Assembly: GCA_947629635.1 (NCBI GenBank)
Contig: CANREO010000002.1
Location: forward strand, 1 to 44,151
Origin: an uncultured Clostridia bacterium
GTDB taxonomy: Bacteria; Bacillota; Clostridia; Christensenellales; CAG-917
Length of the DNA stretch: 44,151 nucleotides
Direction of reading: 5' to 3'
A program made the position numbers and the translations under genes. Shown here one piece after another: positions 39,510 through 44,151 of the stretch; the first letter of the stretch is position 1, and the number at the start of each line of letters is the position of its first letter. The notes under the pieces were generated by a model. That model was given only the letters and a program-made list of their open reading frames with translations, had not been told where the DNA came from and made no database searches.

Positions 39510-40480
39510 GCGCGCCTTTGTTTTCATCCGCAATACTCAAAAGCCGCGCCTTCGGAATTATGGAGCGCGACCTGTCGGAGGGCTTGGGACATGCGTATAT
39601 GATAATCTCCCCCGACGATGATGTTGTCGACGAAATTTTTACGCTTGCGGCAATGAAAGCGTATTGCAAAAACGGCGGAACGGACGACTGTGCGGAATGC
39701 CGCCGTATCCTTCACGGCAATCATCCCGACATCGTTCATATATATCCCGACGCAAAGGGCAAAATAAAAGTCGAAGACATCAAAGAGCTGATAGACAAAA
39801 TAGATTATAAATCGTTTTCCGGGCGCAAACTTTATTTCATCCATCGCGCCGATTTGATGAACGTTCAGGCTCAAAATAAAATGCTCAAGACTTTTGAAGA
39901 GCCGCCTGCCGACGCAACCGTATTTTTGGGCGTCGCAAACGAAGCCGGCATACTTGAAACCATAAAATCGCGCGCTCGCAAAATTTATATAGATTCCTTC
40001 GATTTTGCCACCGTGCGTGATGCAATGATGTCTATAGGCATCGACGAGCAAACGAGCGCAATCGCCGCCGAATGCTCGGAGGGCATGCTCGGCAAGGCGC
40101 GCAAGATCGCCGCGTCACCGCAATACATCGAACTTTACGACGTCGTGTTGGATATGCTCGAGCACCTACAGCGAAGCGGCAATGTTGCAGAACTTGACGG
40201 CAAAGCGGCACAAAAAGACTTGACACAGTTTTTCGACGTCCTGTCAATAATAATCAGAGACATGATCTTGGCAAAAAGCGACGAGAGCGCAGTGCTTTCC
40301 AAACATGTCGCGAACAGAATATCCGTTCTCGGCGAAACATACTCCGAGCGTGCGCTTGCGGCTATCCTCATGCGCATAAACGAGGAGCGCAAAAAACTTG
40401 CTCTGAACGTCGGCAAAATAGCAACAATAGACGATTTGCTCTTCTATATTTTGGAGGTAAGACATAAATGGCAATCATAG
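39506..40480 (+). CDS. holB: DNA polymerase III clamp-loader subunit delta-prime
   Basis: A 324-residue AAA+-type clamp-loader subunit. The order is normal: a region where the Walker A is degenerate (HAYMIISPDDD), a zinc-binding-like Cys set (YCKNGGTDDCAEC, three Cys visible), the typical ELIDKIDYKSFSGRKLYFIHRAD and MNVQAQNKMLKTFEEPP, and TIKSRARKI in place of the usual SRC motif (Ala for Cys). Delta-prime is normally ATPase-inactive, so the changed Walker A is expected. Coupled to tmk by ATGA and overlapping yaaT by 13 bases. Confidence 0.93.
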   Translation: MSAPLFSSAILKSRAFGIMERDLSEGLGHAYMIISPDDDVVDEIFTLAAMKAYCKNGGTDDCAECRRILHGNHPDIVHIYPDAKGKIKVEDIKELIDKIDYKSFSGRKLYFIHRADLMNVQAQNKMLKTFEEPPADATVFLGVANEAGILETIKSRARKIYIDSFDFATVRDAMMSIGIDEQTSAIAAECSEGMLGKARKIAASPQYIELYDVVLDMLEHLQRSGNVAELDGKAAQKDLTQFFDVLSIIIRDMILAKSDESAVLSKHVANRISVLGETYSERALAAILMRINEERKKLALNVGKIATIDDLLFYILEVRHKWQS

Positions 40481-41325
40481 TTGGCATAAAATTTAAAAAG
40501 GCAAACAAGGTATATTATTTCGACCCTGTCGGTATAAATTTCGATGTAGGAGACGGCGCATTAGTCGAAACTCAGCGCGGTCTCGAGTACGCATACGTAT
40601 GCGTCGCAAACAAGGACGTGCCTGAAAGCGAGATAGTTCAGCCGCTCAAGCCCGTTGTGCGCAAAGCCACCGAAGACGACGCAAAACGCCTTGCAAAAAA
40701 CGAAGAGGACGGCGCGCACGCCCTAGAGATAATCCGCGAAAAAGTCAAGGAAATGGGCATCGAGATGAAGCTTGTCGACGCCGAATACACTTTTGACCGC
40801 TCAAAACTCATCTTCTACTTCACGGCGGATGGGAGAGTGGATTTCAGGGAGCTTGTGCGCGTGCTGGCGTCTATTTTCAAAATAAGGATAGAACTTCGAC
40901 AAATATACGAGAGGGACGACGCGAAGATGCGAGGCGCTCTTGCTCCGTGCGGCAGGCCGTGTTGTTGCGCCGTTCACCTGCCGGACTTCACCAAAGTATC
41001 CATAAAAATGGCAAAAGTTCAAGGTCTCTCCCTCAATCCGCAAAAGATAAACGGCGTTTGCGGCAGGCTGATGTGTTGCCTGAACTATGAAAACGCGTAT
41101 TACAGCGAAGTGTATAAACTCATGCCAAAAGTGGGCAGCAAAGTGAGCACTCCCGACGGCGAAGGCACTGTGGAATCAAACGACTTGATCAAGCAGACCG
41201 CGCGCGTCAAAGTTATGCTTAAAGACGGAAGCTTGGACATAAAGACATACAAACTCGACGAAATGCGCATAGGCGAAAGACAATCCACTGCGGAAATAGA
41301 TGCTTTGCCCGACTCCGAAGAATGA
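40468..41325 (+). CDS. yaaT: PSP1-domain protein YaaT (RicT)
   Basis: A 285-residue cytosolic protein with a PSP1 domain. The Cys-rich centre CGRPCCCAVHLPDF and VCGRLMCCLNYE is characteristic. In B. subtilis YaaT works with two partners in a complex that promotes mRNA processing and affects sporulation and competence. The partners are not in this window. A GGAGGT ribosome site lies within holB. It is last of the tmk-holB-yaaT operon; the conserved neighbours of B. subtilis (yaaQ, yaaR, yabA) are absent here. Confidence 0.93.
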   Translation: MAIIVGIKFKKANKVYYFDPVGINFDVGDGALVETQRGLEYAYVCVANKDVPESEIVQPLKPVVRKATEDDAKRLAKNEEDGAHALEIIREKVKEMGIEMKLVDAEYTFDRSKLIFYFTADGRVDFRELVRVLASIFKIRIELRQIYERDDAKMRGALAPCGRPCCCAVHLPDFTKVSIKMAKVQGLSLNPQKINGVCGRLMCCLNYENAYYSEVYKLMPKVGSKVSTPDGEGTVESNDLIKQTARVKVMLKDGSLDIKTYKLDEMRIGERQSTAEIDALPDSEE

Positions 41326-41393
41326 ATATCCTGTATTTGGAAAAAGCAACGTTACAAAACAAGAACCGCCTGCCTTTTACGATAAAAAATAAA

Positions 41394-41430
41394 ATTTGTA
41401 CTGTACAAATCAAAGTGTCCGTGATAAAAT
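41394..41430 (+). promoter_or_regulatory. Ferredoxin promoter with palindromic operator
   Basis: TGTACA (41402-41407), 17-base spacer, TAAAAT (41425-41430). ATTTGTAC-T-GTACAAAT (41394-41410) is a perfect 8-base dyad overlapping the -35, a candidate operator of unknown regulator. Confidence 0.6.
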
Positions 41431-41460
41431 GAATTAAACACTAAAAAGGAGAGAAAACCT

Positions 41461-41631
41461 ATGCCCAGATTCATCAACGACGAATGCATTATGTGCGGCG
41501 CATGTGCAGACACCTGCCCCGTCGGTGCAATCGCAGAAGGAGACAGCAAATATGCAGTTGATCCGCAACAGTGCATCGACTGTGGCGCATGCCAGGACGG
41601 ATGCCCCGTCGGCGCAATTTCAGAGGAATAA
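41461..41631 (+). CDS. Clostridial-type 2[4Fe-4S] ferredoxin
   Basis: A 56-residue electron carrier too short for many gene filters. It has two CxxCxxCxxxCP motifs: Cys9-12-15-19 and Cys38-41-44-48, each followed by VGAI, giving two cubane clusters with the crossed pattern of bacterial ferredoxins. It should donate electrons to low-potential reductases or hydrogenases. AAAGGAG ribosome site; transcribed alone from the promoter at 41402-41430 and followed by a terminator. Confidence 0.96.
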   Translation: MPRFINDECIMCGACADTCPVGAIAEGDSKYAVDPQQCIDCGACQDGCPVGAISEE

Positions 41632-41646
41632 TTTCCGACTAAGCTT

Positions 41647-41672
41647 AAAGGGCGCGACAGCGCCCTTTTTGT
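41647..41672 (+). terminator. Terminator of the ferredoxin gene
   Basis: AAAGGGCGC-GACA-GCGCCCTTT followed by TTGTTT, 15 bases past the stop codon. Confidence 0.9.
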
Positions 41673-41700
41673 TTAAGTTTCTACAAATAATCATACAAAT

Positions 41701-41727
41701 AAAAGCGAGGCAAAATGCCTCGCTTTT
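41701..41727 (-). terminator. Terminator of gyrA
   Basis: AAAAGCGAGGCA-AAA-TGCCTCGCTTTT, perfect 12-base arms, about 46 bases past the gyrA stop. Confidence 0.85.
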
Positions 41728-41773
41728 TGCTTGTATTTGTGGTTTATGTGTGCATTTTGCACATGTAAAATGT

Positions 41774-44151
41774 TTATTCTGCGGTTATCTCTGTCGTTTT
41801 GTTCTCTTCCGCCGTCTCCTGATCGGAGGCTTCTTCATCTTCATGCGGCGTGAGAGCAACTGCCATAACATTTATGTCGCCCTTCAGCTTCATTACGCGC
41901 ACGCCCTGCGTGTTTCTGCCGATCTTGCTTATTTCATCGGCCTGCACACGAATGATGACGCCGCTGTCGGTGATCATCATGACGTCATTGTCGGAGGGTA
42001 TGACCTTCAAACTGACAAGGTTGCCCGTCTTGTCATTGAACACACCTGCCCTGACGCCCTTGCCGGCTCTGCCTTGAAGCGGATATTCCGCAACGTCCGT
42101 GCGCTTGCCAAAGCCGTTTGAAGTGACGGTAAGTATTTCGTCTCCTTCCTTGACAACTGTGAGGGCGACAAGCGTCGCGTCTTTGGGCAAATTCATTGCC
42201 TTGACGCCCATTGCCGTTCTGCCGACGGGGCGAATATCTTTTTCGTGGAAGTGTATGCTCATACCCGCGCTGTTGGCGACTATCAATTCCGAATCGCCAT
42301 ATGTGACCATTGCGTCTATAAGTTCGTCTTCCTCGTTGAATTTTATCGCGATCTTACCGTTGCGTTTGATAGATTCGAACTCTTCAAGCGGCGTCTTTTT
42401 TATGAGACCGCGCTTTGTCGCAAGCAATAAATACTTGCCTTCCAGCTCGTCGGGCATCTGCAAAAACGCCTGTATTTTTTCGCCTTGATCGAGTTGCAAC
42501 AAGTTGACGGCAGCTCTGCCTCTCGCATTCCTCGTCGCTTCGGGAATCTCATACGCCTTTAGCGTGAACACCTTGCCGAAGTTTGTAAAAAACATCAATC
42601 TCTCGTGCGTATTCGATGTGAAGATCTTCTCCACAAAGTCCTCGTCTTTTGCCTTATGCGCCGTGATACCGACTCCGCCTCTGTGTTGAGCCTTATATTC
42701 GCTGACCGGTATGCGCTTTATGTAGCCGCCATGCGTCATGGAAATGACTACATCTTCCTTTTCGATGAGGTCCTCGATGTCTATATCGCCGTAGTCATAA
42801 GTGATCTCCGAGCGTCTCGGCGTGTCGTATTGCGCCTTGATCTCAAGCATCTCTTTGACGATGATCTTCTTTACCTCCTCATCATCGGAGAGCACAAAGT
42901 TAAAGTATTCTATCTGTTTTTCGAGTTCGCCGAGTTCCGAGTTTATCTTTTCGACTTCCAGCCCCGTGAGCCTTTGCAAGCGCATATCGAGGATGGCGCC
43001 CGCCTGCCTGTCGGACAGCCCGTAGTTTTCCATGAGTTTGGCGATGGCGTCCTGACGGTCTCTCGATTTTTTAAGGAGTTCCACTATCGCGTCGATATTT
43101 TCGAGCGCGATATGCAATCCCAGCAAAATATGTTGCCTCTCCAACGCCTTTTCGAGGTCAAAACGCGTACGGCGCACAATAACGTCCTTTTGGTGCGCAA
43201 TATAGCATTCCAACATCTCCTTGAGATTTAACACGCGCGGCACGCCGTCTACGAGCGCGAGCATAATCATGCTGAAGTTGGTCTGCATAGCGGTTTGCTT
43301 ATAGAGTTGATTGAGCAAAACTTGCGCATTGGCGTCTTTTTTCAGTTCAATGACTATGCGCATGCCGTGGCGGTCGGTCTCCTCTCTCAGGTCGGAGATG
43401 CCCTCAAGCCTCTTATCCTTAACCTGATCTGCGATATTTTCTATCAATTTGGCCTTATTCACCTGATACGGGATCTCGGTGACCACTATGCGGCTCTTGC
43501 CGTTTGCCATCTCCTCGATCTCCGCTTTTGCGCGCAAAATCGCCATGCCTCTACCTGTGCGATACGCCTGTTTGATGGTATTTCTGCCCAAAATGAGCGC
43601 GCCTGTCGGGAAGTCGGGAGCCGGGATATATTCCATCAACTCATCAACCGTTGCGTCGGGGTTATTTAGAAGCGCTACCGAGGCGTCTATGACCTCGCCG
43701 AGGTTGTGAGGAGGGATAGATGTTGCCATACCGACCGCTATGCCGTCGGAGCCGTTTACAAGCAGATTGGGGAAGCGCGACGGAAGCACAACGGGTTGCT
43801 CGCGCGTATCGTCGAAATTCGGGTAAAAATCGACCGTTTTTTTGTCTATCTCGCGGATCATCTCCAGCGCAATCTTGCTTAATCTGGCCTCCGTATAGCG
43901 GTATGCAGCGGCAGGATCTCCGTCCACGGAGCCGAAATTTCCGTGTCCGTCTATCAAAGGACAACGTATGGAGAAGTCCTGCGCAAGGCGAACCATCGCG
44001 TCGTAAACGGAACTGTCTCCGTGCGGATGGTATTTGCCCAACACCTCGCCGACCACCATCGCACACTTGCGATAAGGTTTGTCGGGGGTGAGGCCCAGCT
44101 CGCTCATAGCATATAAAATCCTTCTATGCACGGGCTTGAGTCCGTCGCGCA
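41774..44151 (-). CDS. gyrA: DNA gyrase subunit A, N-terminus outside the window
   Basis: Breakage-reunion subunit of the type II topoisomerase that supercoils DNA with GyrB. About 790 residues are visible; the frame continues into the window edge (RDGLKPVHRRILYAM), so the first about 35 residues are missing. The catalytic Tyr is in AAYRYTEARLSK. The quinolone-determining region GDSSVYDAM keeps Ser and Asp at the positions usually altered in resistance. A GyrA-box-like QHRGGVG and the C-terminal propeller repeats favour GyrA over ParC. The tail is acidic. Confidence 0.95.
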   Translation of the reverse strand, partial: RDGLKPVHRRILYAMSELGLTPDKPYRKCAMVVGEVLGKYHPHGDSSVYDAMVRLAQDFSIRCPLIDGHGNFGSVDGDPAAAYRYTEARLSKIALEMIREIDKKTVDFYPNFDDTREQPVVLPSRFPNLLVNGSDGIAVGMATSIPPHNLGEVIDASVALLNNPDATVDELMEYIPAPDFPTGALILGRNTIKQAYRTGRGMAILRAKAEIEEMANGKSRIVVTEIPYQVNKAKLIENIADQVKDKRLEGISDLREETDRHGMRIVIELKKDANAQVLLNQLYKQTAMQTNFSMIMLALVDGVPRVLNLKEMLECYIAHQKDVIVRRTRFDLEKALERQHILLGLHIALENIDAIVELLKKSRDRQDAIAKLMENYGLSDRQAGAILDMRLQRLTGLEVEKINSELGELEKQIEYFNFVLSDDEEVKKIIVKEMLEIKAQYDTPRRSEITYDYGDIDIEDLIEKEDVVISMTHGGYIKRIPVSEYKAQHRGGVGITAHKAKDEDFVEKIFTSNTHERLMFFTNFGKVFTLKAYEIPEATRNARGRAAVNLLQLDQGEKIQAFLQMPDELEGKYLLLATKRGLIKKTPLEEFESIKRNGKIAIKFNEEDELIDAMVTYGDSELIVANSAGMSIHFHEKDIRPVGRTAMGVKAMNLPKDATLVALTVVKEGDEILTVTSNGFGKRTDVAEYPLQGRAGKGVRAGVFNDKTGNLVSLKVIPSDNDVMMITDSGVIIRVQADEISKIGRNTQGVRVMKLKGDINVMAVALTPHEDEEASDQETAEENKTTEITAE

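Noticed and set aside
1..44151. CRISPR arrays, insertion sequences, prophage or toxin-antitoxin modules
   Set aside because: No regularly spaced repeats, transposase, integrase or phage structural genes are seen; the XRE gene has no toxin partner.

Overview
The window looks like a chromosome segment from a Gram-positive, Bacillota/Clostridia-type bacterium of intermediate GC, possibly an uncultured gut clostridial lineage. This is inferred from strong GGAGG-type ribosome sites, several lipoboxes with no outer-membrane genes, and a tmk-holB-yaaT cluster. DUF896, LemA and PfoR-like proteins, a separate AsnRS, and short RR/HK and TetR-ABC units point the same way. I see no phage, insertion sequence, CRISPR array or rRNA. 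Most of it is housekeeping DNA mixed with lineage-specific surface and lipoprotein genes.

Layout. 1-264: the 3' end of a tRNA-Ile(GAT), then a hairpin-rich spacer closed by a 21-bp copy of the tRNA end. 357-5569 (minus): dapB, a membrane-anchored metallophosphoesterase, and an operon of surface protein, small membrane protein and CDF metal exporter. 5969-7955 (plus): an OmpR/HK two-component pair. 8031-15662 (minus): a PfoR-like membrane protein with an altered M28-type membrane protein, two lipoproteins and an SDR. 15782-20174 (minus): a fossil aspS 3' end, then the asparagine operon asnS-asnA-aspS. 20371-25393 (plus): trxB, glmM, and a LemA operon with a 605-residue membrane partner. 25463-28939 (minus): TetR plus a fused MacB-like ABC transporter. 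29108-31920: small proteins, ung-DUF896, and a purine phosphoribosyltransferase-deaminase pair. 31944-36707 (minus): a DUF2804/unknown/LCAT-like lipoprotein operon and a DUF6273 lipoprotein facing a small XRE regulator. 37111-38685 (minus): a BirA-BioY reading frame behind a BirA box. 38901-41631 (plus): tmk-holB-yaaT and a ferredoxin. 41774-44151 (minus): gyrA, cut by the window edge.

How genes work together. AsnA makes asparagine, which AsnRS charges, while AspRS uses the aspartate precursor. BirA would sense biotin and repress its own transcript, which also encodes the biotin transporter component BioY. The most notable observations are: four genes whose TATAAT box lies 6-7 nt before the ATG with no ribosome site (leaderless mRNAs); the BirA-BioY junction, which reads like two overlapping genes joined by a one-base frame change; a fossil aspS end differing from the intact gene only at synonymous sites; a tRNA-end duplication around a structured spacer; and two exported or membrane enzymes with altered catalytic residues. 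Promoter, operator and terminator calls were made by eye from sequence; none has been tested.
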